DNA from: Tyto alba
Lineage: Eukaryota; Chordata; Aves; Strigiformes; Tytonidae
Reading direction: 5' to 3'
Assembly (NCBI RefSeq): GCF_018691265.1
Contig: NW_024881321.1
Coordinates: forward strand, 15,255,387 to 15,319,386
DNA: 64,000 nt
A program made the translations under genes and the position numbers. The notes beneath the pieces are model-generated. The model made no database searches. It had not been told where the DNA came from and was given only the letters and a program-made list of their open reading frames with translations. Positions 12,597 through 22,406 of the stretch are shown one piece after another (the stretch's first letter is position 1; each line of letters starts with the position of its first letter).

Positions 12597-13060
12597 TGAC
12601 AGTGATTGAGAGACAGGACTCCGTATGGGTGTAAACAACAAGTCGAAGTTGTTTATTGTCAGCAGCTCTTCTACAATTATACAGTCTCTAGCAATACTTG
12701 TCAGCATTTGATTGGTCATTACCCTCTGTCCATAATACACCAGACAACTCATTTGCTACAAGTTAGTTACTGCTATCCTAAGCTTATTGGTTAATTAAAT
12801 CTTACAAGCACAAGCACAACGTCCTATACACTTTTAGCTCAAGGCAGAAATTTTCCACAGTTTAAGAAATGGCCAGATGTTTCTGTTAACTGCAGTCGTG
12901 CATGTTTTCCCTTAGATAAAGCTCAACATTCTTACCTTGTTCTTCCTTCTACATTCTTATTTGCTGCTCCCAAGGCTTCTGGCTGACCAAGGTCAGGATG
13001 GCCTCATCATTCACTAACTGTACAGCACTTTCAGTCCTTCTTCCCAGTGGTCCTCCTACA
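12597..13060 (-). mobile_element. Class II (ERVK/alpha-beta-like) solo LTR
   Basis: On the minus strand it opens TGTAGGAGGACCACTGG and closes CTCTCAATCACTGTCA, so it has TG...CA ends and is 464 bp long. Perfect 6-bp direct repeats CATAGT flank it, as expected for class II retroviruses. An AATAAA lies at 12652-12657 and a weak TATAAT at 12676-12681, close together as in the provirus LTR. Its ends match those of the provirus LTR at 15528-22846 (TGTAGG... and ...CTCTCAATC), so the two belong to related families in the same orientation. There is no internal sequence. Confidence 0.88.
12949..13059 (-). pseudogene. Env C-terminal tail frame inside the solo LTR U3
   Basis: Starting with the second base of the LTR, the minus strand is open for 36 codons and stops at TAG 12949-12951. 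The frame is the same, relative to the LTR end, as the Env frame that enters U3 in the provirus. Its centre has QLV, then LTLV, then PW at nearly the same spacing as QLI, LELV and PW in the provirus tail. I infer that the parent virus also ended its Env inside U3. With no upstream env left, this is a relic and not a gene. Confidence 0.6.
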
Positions 13061-13066
13061 CATAGT
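13061..13066. repeat. 6-bp target site duplication, right copy
   Basis: CATAGT directly after the LTR, matching 12591-12596. Confidence 0.85.
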
Positions 13067-15510
13067 AAGGCAACATAATATTTCTGTTGCTACAAACTCT
13101 TTGTACAGTCATTTTTCCTGTTGCTACCATTGATGGGGTAACAGTTGTTTTGTGAGAGGGAAATTAAAAAACCCAACATGGCTATCAAATATACCTTTTG
13201 CATTGGTTTGATTTAGTATTATAACTCATACTGTTTATTTTTGCAAAACTTTGGCCAATATGATATCTATATTGGTGCACTATAATATCTATGAACTGCA
13301 AATGCCAGGCAGGAACGAGCTAAAAAATATCCCATGTCCAAATGCAAACATTCTCACATGATCACACAGGCTTTCATGACATTGTAGCCCTTATACAGAC
13401 TTTGCTACCACTATAAAGTGATTAGCATTCCTGGTGCAAACTTTCAATATGCTTATCCAACTGTTTGTATCTGTTTTGAACAATGTCTTTGTTAACAAAT
13501 CACACCACTCACCTGTCCTTCAAACAGGGGCAGAAGCAAAATCAAACAATAAGTTATTTGGTACAGGCAGAGACTGTGTCCCTCCATTATGTTATCTGGA
13601 AGGATGAAGTAGAAAAGAAACAAAGCACAAGTTGTTTCTTCATACATACTCTTAACCTTAATACTACAGGTTTTTATTATAATACCTATATTGGAACCTA
13701 GAAGTTTAAAAATATAATGAATTCATAACCTCAATACAAATACATAAAACATGATATAATTCTTTACTTGTGCTAAAGAAATAAATTATTTCAAAAAAAA
13801 AAATTACAATATATTTGAAGTATGCTATCATTTAATGTTATTGGAGATATAATGGAAGTAAAATCTTATAATTTTGCGGCATTGGTTAAATTGTGCCAGA
13901 TGAACGTGAAATTTATAGTTTGGAGTCTTCATGTATTCAATTCAGCTACCACTTAACACATGATTACACTCTGGATATTTTAATAAACAGTTTCAGTCAC
14001 CCAGAATCATGGATTCAGACACAATATTCACTGCATGACTGATTTTTTCACAGAACATTTTTTTATCCCTTCCATGCCAGCACTTTAAAGTATTTCATAT
14101 GAAGAACTTGTCAGGTTCTCTATTTTAAAGGGAATTTGTTATAACCAGGACCAGAGATAATTAGAAGTGGAAATGAAACATTTATTGATTTCACACCAGG
14201 ATAATCCATTTATATGTTTAAAAGTATTGAAGAAAAAGGGTTCCAATTTAAACAAATCTCCTATAATAACCTCTATGATATGAAGACATTTGATCAATGC
14301 TGGAGAACAATGCAGACTCTTAAGGTTGGTTTGTGGGGTTTTTCCCTCAGAAATATATCAACATTGAATTGGAAAACTTCAGAAACATATTATAGTATGG
14401 TTTATAGTATAATAAACTAAAACTGGGACAAATTCTCCTCTTTGCTGTGAGGCATCAGAGAACATATCATATAGAAAAATGTAAAAATTCTAAAAAAAAC
14501 AGTTGTAGATGAGGCAGTTGTAATTGCTTCTATTATACTGTAAAGGACTATTTATTATTTTTAAATGACCATTGAATTAACAAGAGAAATGCTGCAGATT
14601 TCATTGTGACTTGCCTACTGTTGCAGAAGCATGTTTCTTCTAGATTCAAAATTATCTGACTCTCATTTTTGTAAATCTTGCCGTAACTTTTATTCAGGTA
14701 GGGTTAATAGGCTGGGGGTAGTGATAGTAAGGTAGCAGATAGCGTTAGAAGAAAGTTTGAGTCAGGAATTTTTCAGAATTGTTTAAAGTCAAGGAATATA
14801 GACCTGAAGGAGGATATTCATTTTAGTGCCTCTTCCATATTTGGGAGTTAAGTTTTTTTCTAATCATCTCAGACTAACTTTATTAGGCAATTTGTAGTAT
14901 GAGGCAGATTGTGAACTCCCAGCTATTTAATTGTCCTGGAACCCTTCAAAGCAGTTTTGAGTCATAAGGATTACTCTTTATTTGGCTTTGAGGAGCTCCT
15001 TGATGCTATATGGATGACTGACATTTATTTAATACTGTACTTGTCAAATGTCATATGTGAGCTGGCTCCCACATGTACTCATCTTGGGCAGTTCACTCTC
15101 AGTTAAACAAATCTCAAAGTAGCTTCTAGCTCACTGACTTTTCAACTGAATCATTGAAGGACAGGAACAAATAAAATCAGTAAAATAGGTATAACAGCAG
15201 CAAATAGGCTACTTCCAGACTTTTCATTTAGCAGCTTTGCTATTCTCCTTTAACAAATTCACTTCCACTCAGGTAAACCTACATTTCTCTGGCATAGTCC
15301 ATATATTTTCTGAACTTTCTTGCCAAAATCTTAATATTCCCTCACTTCCTTTATTATTTCTCCCTTGAAAATCTCATGTGATCTTCATTTTTGTAATATT
15401 TTATTCATATCCTTTGCCTGCTGACATGGTCTGAGAGAAGAGTGAAGAAACCTGCAAAGATTAGCAGTAGGATACACTGCTCTTTGAACTCCTTATCTTT
15501 TGGACTGTGG
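13067..15510. other. AT-rich intergenic DNA
   Basis: No gene or repeat recognised. The frames at 13483-13701 and 14214-14420 lack any family character. Confidence 0.6.
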
Positions 15511-15527
15511 TCACTCACCCACCCTCC
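15511..15527 (-). mobile_element. Short 3' remnant of the ERVL LTR that received the provirus
   Basis: The minus-strand reading GGAGGGTGGGTGAGTG, next to the provirus, continues the ERVL LTR that is broken at 22853. The intact relative at 10464-10956 has GGAGGGTAGGTGAGTG at this point. Beyond these bases the match is lost, so the LTR's last 40 or so bases are diverged, deleted or replaced. Confidence 0.6.
15522..15527. repeat. 6-bp target site duplication of the provirus, left copy
   Basis: CCCTCC directly before the 3' LTR end, matching CCCTCC at 22847-22852. Confidence 0.85.
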
Positions 15528-15967
15528 TGCCGCGATTGAGAGACGGGATGCAGATTGATGCAAGCAAAGTGTCCCATTTATTATGATTCTTCGCATACTT
15601 TTATACTAGTTCCTAGATAGCGTGTTACACACTAATTGGTTTCTTTAAGGTGTACCAAAGATTTATTGGCTTACATTCTACATCAGTCATTCAGGGATTA
15701 GATAATGCTAAAGGTTTTTTTTTCTAAGCATACACTTTCTAAATGCAACATTCCTACCTAAAAAAACAATAACTCCCAGTTACAGGATATCTGCTCCACT
15801 GCGCCTAATCTTAACATAAACATCAAGTTAGCACCCCCTGTTCCTCCTGCACAGAGTTCTTATCTTATTCTTTCCAAGGTCTGTGACCCACAAGCTCCAG
15901 CACGTCTCCTTCTATCAATTGTGTGATGCTGGGGGTTTTGCTGAGAGCAGCCAGACCCTGGCCTACA
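15528..15967 (-). mobile_element. 3' LTR of the provirus
   Basis: 440 bp. On the minus strand it opens TGTAGGCCAGGGTCTGG and ends CTCAATCGCGGCA. It is near-identical to the 5' LTR. A TATAAAAG lies at 15598-15605 and an AATAAA at 15577-15582, so the R region is short. The start of U3 also encodes the last 33 or so residues of Env. Confidence 0.95.
15577..15582 (-). terminator. Polyadenylation signal in the 3' LTR
   Basis: AATAAA on the minus strand, 15 bases downstream of the TATA box. This close spacing of TATA and polyadenylation signal is also seen in the neighbouring solo LTR and in avian alpharetroviruses. Confidence 0.7.
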
Positions 15968-17172
15968 TCTCCCCCTTCCTGTTGCACAATAAGAACTCTT
16001 TTTATGGAGCGTGCTATTAGTCCTTGTAAGCATTGCAATAAACATGGCAAAAAAAGCAACAAGAGAACAAAGACAGCCAAAACATACACAATCATTTTCA
16101 CAAAACTCCTTAACCACCCTGACAATCCCCATCCTTCAAAAAGTTTATCTATCCAATCCCAACTGTTATTTTGTTGAAGCTTAGAAACCCCAGCTTTGAG
16201 ACACTGGATACTAGCATGAATAGATTCTGAGTGGTCAGAAAGATTCATACAACACATACCTTCAGAATCCTCACAGCCATGTCCTTGTGCCAAAAGCAAA
16301 AAATCTATGGCAGCCCTATTTTGCAATGTAGCATGACGAACACTATCTACATCTAATAAAAGACCAGACAAAGCACTACTAGTAGCATTCGTTTGTTTAG
16401 CAAGCCAGCAGCCAAGCTTATCCAAAGTTGGTAATGCTTTCCCAGCGGCAGCCCCAGGTAATAAAAGAGAGGCAGCAAAGCGTTGGCTAAAGGACCAAAA
16501 TTCCACATTATCATCACAATCGGGAGTATATGTATGAACGCCACGCTTTTTCCTGTGAGAAAAACGATGTTGCAAAATCATGGATGTATTAGGGGTTAAG
16601 ACAGAGAGGTGTCCAAGACTACATGGACCTCCTTTTATGTGGGAAGGGATAACAGGCCAAGCTCTATCCCCACAGATAAGAAATATTCCTGACGGCAATA
16701 AAAGGGGAGCATTGCTAGATTTAGACAAGTTGGCTGCTGTATAATTACACCAAGCAGTAACATTTTTAAAAATAGGATGGACAGGAGAGACATCCCATGC
16801 TTTAGATTGATTTTTTCCCGTATAGTTAAACCTAACACAAAAATCCATTTTTACTGATCCGAGGCGTTCAATTTCCTGTGGTTCTAGAGTAGCAAATGGG
16901 AGGTGAGGAGTCTACGCATCCCAATAGTCTGTCACATTCCGAGACACACTTTTGAATAGGGGGTTAGTTTGGAGATCTGTAGGTATCGGCCACTGGTCCA
17001 GCAGCAAACCCACAAGGCACGTAGAAAAGGGGTTATTAGGAGAAGCAGTAGCAAGACACAAAGTGTCTTGTCCAGTGAGATTCGCTAACATTATCCATAC
17101 ATTGACCTTGAGTAACACAGGTAAATGTGGGTGACTTTGCACGGCCTCTAACATAATTATAAAAAGAAACAT
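15865..17172 (-). pseudogene. env: Retroviral env (SU-TM) with one premature stop
   Basis: The envelope glycoprotein precursor, which would be cleaved into surface (SU) and membrane-fusion (TM) subunits. I place the start at ATG 17170-17172, before a hydrophobic signal-like MFLFIIMLEAV; an in-frame TGA lies further upstream. One TAG (16912-16914, codon 87) breaks an otherwise open frame of 435 codons. RKKR at 16543-16554 is a furin-type SU/TM site. In TM, two cysteines (near 16518 and 16410) flank an internal hydrophobic fusion-loop candidate, followed by LQNRAAIDFLLL and a CX6CC box (GCEDSEGMCC, about 16249-16278). A membrane span covers about 16030-16110. These features match avian alpharetrovirus TM. 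SU is short, about 200 residues including the signal, against about 340 in those viruses. The last 33 or so codons lie inside the LTR. Confidence 0.88.
15968..15980 (-). promoter_or_regulatory. Polypurine tract (plus-strand DNA primer site)
   Basis: AGGAAGGGGGAGA on the minus strand directly abuts the TG of the 3' LTR, the position and composition required for second-strand priming in retroviral replication. It is also read as Env codons. Confidence 0.88.
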
Positions 17173-17406
17173 AATTTTAAAAATGACCTTCTGTATGACA
17201 TACACATAAGACCCAGTATTTACAGGTTTTACATAAAGCACAAGCGATTTTCACAACTGGTGTTTCTTTACACTCCTTGCTTGCGGTGTTCAGTCCCTGT
17301 TGTCCTGTCCCTCCTCGGGAGGTTCACCAGCTTGTTGCTTGAAGGGCTGGTCTGAAGGATGATCGGAATTCTCACCAGATGATTGTGGTAGGGATTCACG
17401 AAAAGG
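17173..17406 (-). other. pol-env interval of the provirus
   Basis: About 230 bases between the integrase stop and the env ATG. Frames here are open only partly. The splice acceptor for env mRNA would be expected nearby, but I could not assign one with confidence. Confidence 0.5.
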
Positions 17407-18852
17407 TCATACACTCTTTGCTGGGATCGATCGAGGACCTTTCTCTGTGGAGACACAAGCATAACCTCTGCCCCATGTGATAAGGGGGTACGGTCCCATG
17501 ATTTTACCTGTTTTGGGATCACGAAACAACACTGGGGCATTGACTTGTGCCTCAAGTGAAGCATTCGTATTAAAATGTCGGACTATCAGAGGGTTGCTGT
17601 CTAACAAAGAACAATTCAAAAAGTTAAAAACATACAAAGCTTTCTGTAGAAGTTCCTCAGGGGTGGCAGTCCCTACTCCCCCTTTTTGTTGTTGTAATAA
17701 TTGTTTCAAAGATTGATGAGAGCGTTCAATCAGGGATTGACCTGTAGGGGAGTGAGGGATGCCAATAATGTGGGTCACGCCCCAGGAGTCCAAAAAGGCT
17801 TTTGTTGCGGCTGAGATATATGCAGGGCCATTGTCTTTTATTTGAGAGGGTATACCTAAAGTAGCAAAGGCACGGATCAAATGTTTCCGAACATCACGTG
17901 TCTTCTCTCCTGCGTGGCAAGAAGCAAACAAAGCACCAGAAAAGGTATCTATAGAAGAATGGATATATTTTAAACGACCAAATTCTGAAAAATGTGTAAC
18001 ATCTGTTTGCCAAAGTTGCAGACTCTGCAATCCTCTGGGATTAACTCCTCCCGCTACTGATGGAAAAGAGTGTCTTCGACAGTCGGGGCACACAGCAATA
18101 ATATTATCTGCTTGTTGCGAGGTAAGCCCAAACTGTCGTTTGAGACCTCCAGCATTCTGGTGAAAAAAAGAATGGCTGAGTTTAGCCTGTGCTACACGAT
18201 CTGGTAATACTTGCACTGGTAATGTCAGCATATCAGCTCGTCGATTCCCTTCTGCAATAAAGCCAGGTAAAACAGTATGTGCTCTGACACGTATGACAAA
18301 ATAGGGATGAGGGCGTGAATCTAAAAGAAAGATAAGCTCCTGAAATAAAACAAATAGGTCAGAATGCAAGACATCACGTAGTACAAATGCTTCAGCTCGT
18401 TCAACAATTCCTGCAACATAAACTGAGTCAGTAATTATGTTAAGCGGTGTGGACCACCTTCGAAAAGCTCGAACAACCGCAGTCAGTTCCACTATCTGAG
18501 GAGAACCAGGGACAGTCTCTATGTCTGAGTCCCATCGCCCCCGTTGATTGTCCCACCATAAGATGACTGATTTATGTGACTTCCCAGATCCGTCCGTGAA
18601 CACAGTGAGGGCTTGTAATGGCTGATCACTCCTTTTCGGCTTGGATATCAAATGAAAGCCAGCATTAAGCAGCTTATGCAAAGGTGGATGAGACGTAAGT
18701 TGACCCATATAATCTGCCAAAGCCATACCAAAAGCATTAGACTGCTGATAAAGCCATTGTAAATGCATATTTGTCACAGGTAAGCAGATACAGGCAATAT
18801 CTACTCCTGACAGTGTCAATAAGCGCTGTCTTGCTCTAATTATCAGAGGCAA
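17407..18852 (-). pseudogene. pol: Retroviral pol, part 2: RNase H and integrase
   Basis: A 481-codon open frame containing the RT connection end, RNase H and integrase. RNase H residues are visible as TDGSG (Asp 87), VEL (Glu 122), TDS (Asp 142) and RRAD (Asp 207). The integrase zinc-binding residues are His 227, His 231, Cys 255 and Cys 258. The core has Asp 284 (QTDVTHF), Asp 340 (KDNGPAY) and Glu 376 (SLIERSHQ), with 35 residues between the last two, the standard D,D-35-E layout. The C-terminal domain has GPYPLITWGRGY. All listed catalytic residues are present. The frame is shifted relative to the upstream RT frame by an indel near 18843-18850, so the first codons are the continuation of RT and not a real start. 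Class II (alpha/beta) type. Confidence 0.92.
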
Positions 18853-20017
18853 ACATCTTGTGTTGTGTTAGAATAGTTTTTGTAGACTGATTTGGCAAAA
18901 AAACCCATTCAGTGATCAACAGTGGGTCTGACTACTGAGGATCCCATTGAAATATTAGCGCATGAGGCTGTCGAGCGGGGTTTAAAATTATCAGATAAAA
19001 GGATAACTCAGGAGCCCAGCGGTGCACTTGCCTGTGAGCAATTGCTGTGGCAACTTTCTGCAAAGAGTCAGTAGCCTCTGGGCCAAGGCTGCGGGGGGCA
19101 CACAAATCAGTGCTCCCTCTTAGCAGCTCAAATAAAGGACTTAAGTCTGCATTAGAAATTCCCAACAGCGGTCGGACCCAATTGATTGTTCCCAGCAATT
19201 TCTGCACACCATGCAAGTTTTTTATGTCTGTCTGTATCTGTAAGGGCTGGGGAACTATAGACTGAGCCCTTATGCGCCAACCTAAGTACTTCCATGGAGG
19301 TGGTGTTTGAATTTTCTCCGGTGCAATACAGAGGCCTGCCGAGTTAACAGCAGCCGTGACAAGGGCTACAGCCTCCTCCATGACCTCGTGATGTTGTGCG
19401 GCCACTAGGATATCATCCATGTAATGGTACAGCAAGACATTAGACATTACAGTCCTAACTGGGCTAAGTATTTTAGCTACATACCACTGGCATATCGTGG
19501 GGCTATTCTTCATTCCTTGTGGCAGCACAACCCACTGATATCTTTGTAACGGAGCTTGCATATTGACGCTTGGAACTGAAAAAGCAAATTTAGGAGCATC
19601 ATCTGGATGCAATGGGATATTAAAAAAACAGTCTTTGAGATCAATAACAGTCAAATGCCAATTTCGAGGAATCACAGTAGGGGACGGAAGTCCTGGTTGG
19701 AGGGCTCCCATGTCCTCCATGGCGTCATTAATTTTCCTAAGGTCATGGAGCAAGTGCCACTTGCAAGTTTGTTTCTTAATGACAAAAACAGGTGAATTCC
19801 AAGGGCTAGTAGAAGGCACAATATGCCCTTTCATTAATTGTTCTATAACTAATTCTTGGAGGGCGCGAAGTTTTTCCAGTGACAGGGGCCATTGATCTAC
19901 CCAAATAGGGGTGTCAGTTTTCCATGTCAGTTTTAGGGTGTCGCGCACTTCAATGGCCCCATCTAAAAATGGGTACAGATGGACATACCCCACTGAGACA
20001 GCACATCGCGCCCCCAT
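18853..20017 (-). pseudogene. pol: Retroviral pol, part 1: reverse transcriptase
   Basis: The reverse transcriptase fingers-palm-thumb, open from 20017 to a TAG at 18932-18934. The same frame can be read on for about 26 more codons, to near 18846, before the indel that moves pol into the next frame. Motif A is VIDLKDCFF (catalytic Asp 126), then LPQGMKNSP, and the active-site box is YMDD (199-202). WKYLGWRI marks the palm-thumb border. The frame lies -1 relative to the protease frame and overlaps its end (19963-20017), which fits expression by ribosomal frameshifting. I found no canonical slippery heptamer. The sequence around motif A is of betaretrovirus/ERVK type. ATG 20015-20017 is simply the first Met in the overlap and need not be a start. 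Confidence 0.92.
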
Positions 20018-20690
20018 AGAATCATGGGAACAGGTAACACAAAAGGCTTAATGGAGGCTATATGCCCCTCTGGACCTTGAATTTGGATTAGTTCCAGACT
20101 TTGATGACTGCTGCCAGTTCCCCCAATTCCTGACAATGTATGAAAAACGTTGGCCAAAGGCCACTCTGAGGGCCATTTAGCCTGAGATATTACCATAACA
20201 TCCGCCCCGGTATCAATAATCCTGTTTAGCACTACTTGCTGTCCCCCATGAGTAAGGGTACATTGACATATAGGTCGTTTCTGAGAGATAGGCTGTACCC
20301 ATAGGATTTGTGGGTTCCCAGTAGATCCAAAACCTCCCCACCATTGCTGAGGCTGATTAAGAACTGGGGAGTCCATTCCTGTGGGAATCAATATTAATTG
20401 TGCTATACGGCTACCTTTCGGTACCGTGCAGGGAGGGAACGGAGTCCATGCCATAATTTTAATTTCATCAGTGCTGTCAGTCAATGACCCCTGGTAGCAC
20501 AAAAAGTCCTGACAATGTTGTAGATGATCTTCCTAACAATAGTGCTTGTGTTTTAGGGGGTAAGGGTCCCGAGACATTTGTTGACAATAAGTGAACTGAG
20601 GAATCGAGTAACATTACTGTGTGAGAGGTTGCCAGGTCCAATCCGGCGCTGCTTGCTGTTGCTGGGTGAAGACTTGAGGCACTGCTGCTT
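19963..20690 (-). pseudogene. pro: Retroviral pro: dUTPase and aspartic protease, frameshifted
   Basis: Two domains in the order found in betaretroviruses. The dUTPase N-terminal half is read in the -1 frame over the end of gag (about 20690-20480), with SAGLDLA and LGRSS followed by a FVLPGVID motif. That frame meets TGA at 20477-20479. The C-terminal half continues in another frame (from 20502 down), with EIKIMAW and PKGSRIAQL. An indel near 20475-20482, possibly a duplicated TGAC, separates them. The protease follows with the active-site IIDTGADVMV (Asp at 20212-20214) and GRDVLSQWG near the end. There is no G-patch. dUTPase in the pro frame is typical of betaretroviruses and absent from classical avian leukosis viruses. 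Confidence 0.88.
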
Positions 20691-22209
20691 CCCTCCGTGG
20701 GGGTTGGAACGTCAGCTGCGGCATTTGTGTCTGCGCGCGTCGCTGCCCCGCGCTCCGCGATCGGTTTCCCTGTATCTGTTGTCCCTGGAAATCATACTTA
20801 GATCGACATTGATTAGTGTAATGACGCCCTTTTCTGCACCTGGGACAAATTCCAAGAGCCTGGGGCTTAGCACCACTCTTGGCAGCTAAGCAATTCCTTT
20901 TCAGATGACTGGGTTTGCCACAACCATAACAGTTCCCTGGCCCTGTCAGGCTGCGCTTGGCCGCGAAAGCAGCAGCCATAGCCTCAAATTTATGATCCAC
21001 AGTACCAATTCTATTACAAGCCTCTATCATCTCAACTAATGTAGGATTCGGATTCGGGAGAGATTTCAATAACTTTTTATAATCTGCATTAACATTTTCA
21101 AGGGCTAGTTTTAACAGTAGGATTTCCCGTGCCGCCGTATTATCTACCTGGCGCTCCAAAGCCTGTTTCAATCTATCAATAAACTGCATATAAGGTTCTC
21201 GAGATTCCTGGGTAATCGTGGTAAAGGCTTTTTGTGGCTTTTGTAGGTCCAGGATTTTGAAAAAAGCCTTTCTCGCTTCCTCATGAGTCGCCTCAAGAGC
21301 CTCTCGTAGGATATCTCGGGCTTGAGCTACTGGGTCAGAGTGCTGACCTGTGCCGGTAAGGTGCTCTATAGTCAATGCAGCTAGAGCTGCATTGCCGTAA
21401 CCTGCATAAGTCGCAAGGAGCGCCTGGAGCTCCCCCCTCCAACGTGACTCCCATAAGGTATACTGTGTTGGAGTCAATAACAGTTGCGCTAGGGATTTTA
21501 AATCATGTGGAGTCATTACATAAGTATCAAAAACAGAAGACAACAGACTTGCAAAATACGGAGAGGAAAGCCCATGCTCAGTAACAGTACGACGCAGCTC
21601 CTTAATTACCGGAAAAGATAAAGCCTCCCACTGCACCCCACTCCCTTGATAAATCACAGGGGCCACTATAGTTTTTGCGATCTCCAGCTCTCCTTCCTTT
21701 AGGGCCTGTCACCTTATGTTAGCCCATACAACATGTGGGTCAGGAGGGTAGAGGTCTGGCTCTTTTTCAGAGTTCACCGGCCCCAGATCAAAGGGATCTT
21801 CTTCCAGGGGACACCCTGCGGTGTACGCTTCCGAAGGCTCTGGGTTTTTTTTGTTTTTCAGCAGCATCAGAGGTGCTGTGGGAGAGCCCCCCTCCCTCTA
21901 GTCTTTATCTTTATGACTTTCCTCCTGGGCTTTTAAAGTCTCAAAAATACTTCTCCACCACGGAAGCATGTGCTGCACTTTGGCATTCCCTATAGTTGCA
22001 GCATCCCATAATTTTACCCCTACGTCACCCCACAGTTCCTGTGTAAAGACAGTAGATGCAGTCACAGTGGGTATTTTTACTTGCACCCACTTAAGCATTG
22101 CCTTAAGATCAGGCCCAGAAACATTCTTCCCGTGTTTTTGGAGAAGAGTTTTCACGAGCTCATATACATCTCTCTCTGAGGAAGACATCTGGCTTCCCAC
22201 GTTTCCCAC
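20614..22209 (-). pseudogene. gag: Retroviral gag with two in-frame stops
   Basis: One reading frame of 532 codons encodes matrix, a linker, capsid and nucleocapsid. It is broken by TAG at 21898-21900 (codon 104) and TGA at 21709-21711 (codon 167). The first candidate codon, 22207-22209, is GTG followed by GNVGS, which looks like a myristoylation start whose ATG is mutated; the next ATG is 22186-22188. A PTAP late-domain motif (21871-21882) lies just after the TAG. The capsid has a major homology region (ITQESREPYMQFIDRL). The nucleocapsid has two zinc knuckles, CYGCGKPSHLKRNC and CPRCRKGRHYTNQC. The stop at 20614-20616 overlaps the dUTPase frame. Confidence 0.9.
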
Positions 22210-22384
22210 AGCTCACCTCTCTACTCCGGAGGGATTTCGTGCCGGCCAGCTCCTGCTTCCTTTCAGCAGCTCACTCAACATCCTGTGGGACTCACAGCAT
22301 GCCACGCAGATAGGTGGTTGTTGAATTCAGGAATCACTTCGTTCCCTGTTTTATTCCATCCCGCATCACGTCGCTTTATCCCGA
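22210..22384 (-). other. gag leader region of the provirus
   Basis: The untranslated leader between the PBS and gag, where packaging signals and the splice donor are expected. I could not pick out a donor or packaging stem with confidence. Confidence 0.55.
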
Positions 22385-22393
22385 ATCATGTCG
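22358..22393 (-). repeat. Imperfect tandem repeat across PBS and leader
   Basis: Two 16-base units at a 20-base period: plus-strand atcccgcatcacgtcg (22358-22373) and atcccgaatcatgtcg (22378-22393). The unit nearer the LTR forms the 3' part of the primer binding site. The second copy carries the exact CGACGTGAT of the tRNA-Trp complement. Confidence 0.75.
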
Positions 22394-22403
22394 GGGGTCA
22401 CCA
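22385..22403 (-). promoter_or_regulatory. Primer binding site, tRNA-Trp-like
   Basis: TGGTGACCCCCGACATGAT on the minus strand starts three bases after the 5' LTR. It matches the complement of the tRNA-Trp 3' end used by avian alpharetroviruses, except for one extra C and one G-to-A change. It would prime first-strand synthesis. Confidence 0.85.
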
Positions 22404-22406
22404 ATT

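Noticed and set aside
15405..15596. 63-codon minus-strand frame starting inside the 3' LTR
   Set aside because: It reads through the LTR end into flank. There is no conserved motif, and a frame starting in R/U5 is not expected to be a gene.
17268..17564. 98-codon minus-strand frame overlapping the integrase end
   Set aside because: It is an alternative frame of the pol 3' end with no retroviral accessory-gene features and does not join env.
19963..20017. A ribosomal slippery site at the pro-pol overlap (ATTTTTA)
   Set aside because: It does not fit the X XXY YYZ pattern in the protease frame. The overlap supports frameshifting, but the exact site cannot be named.
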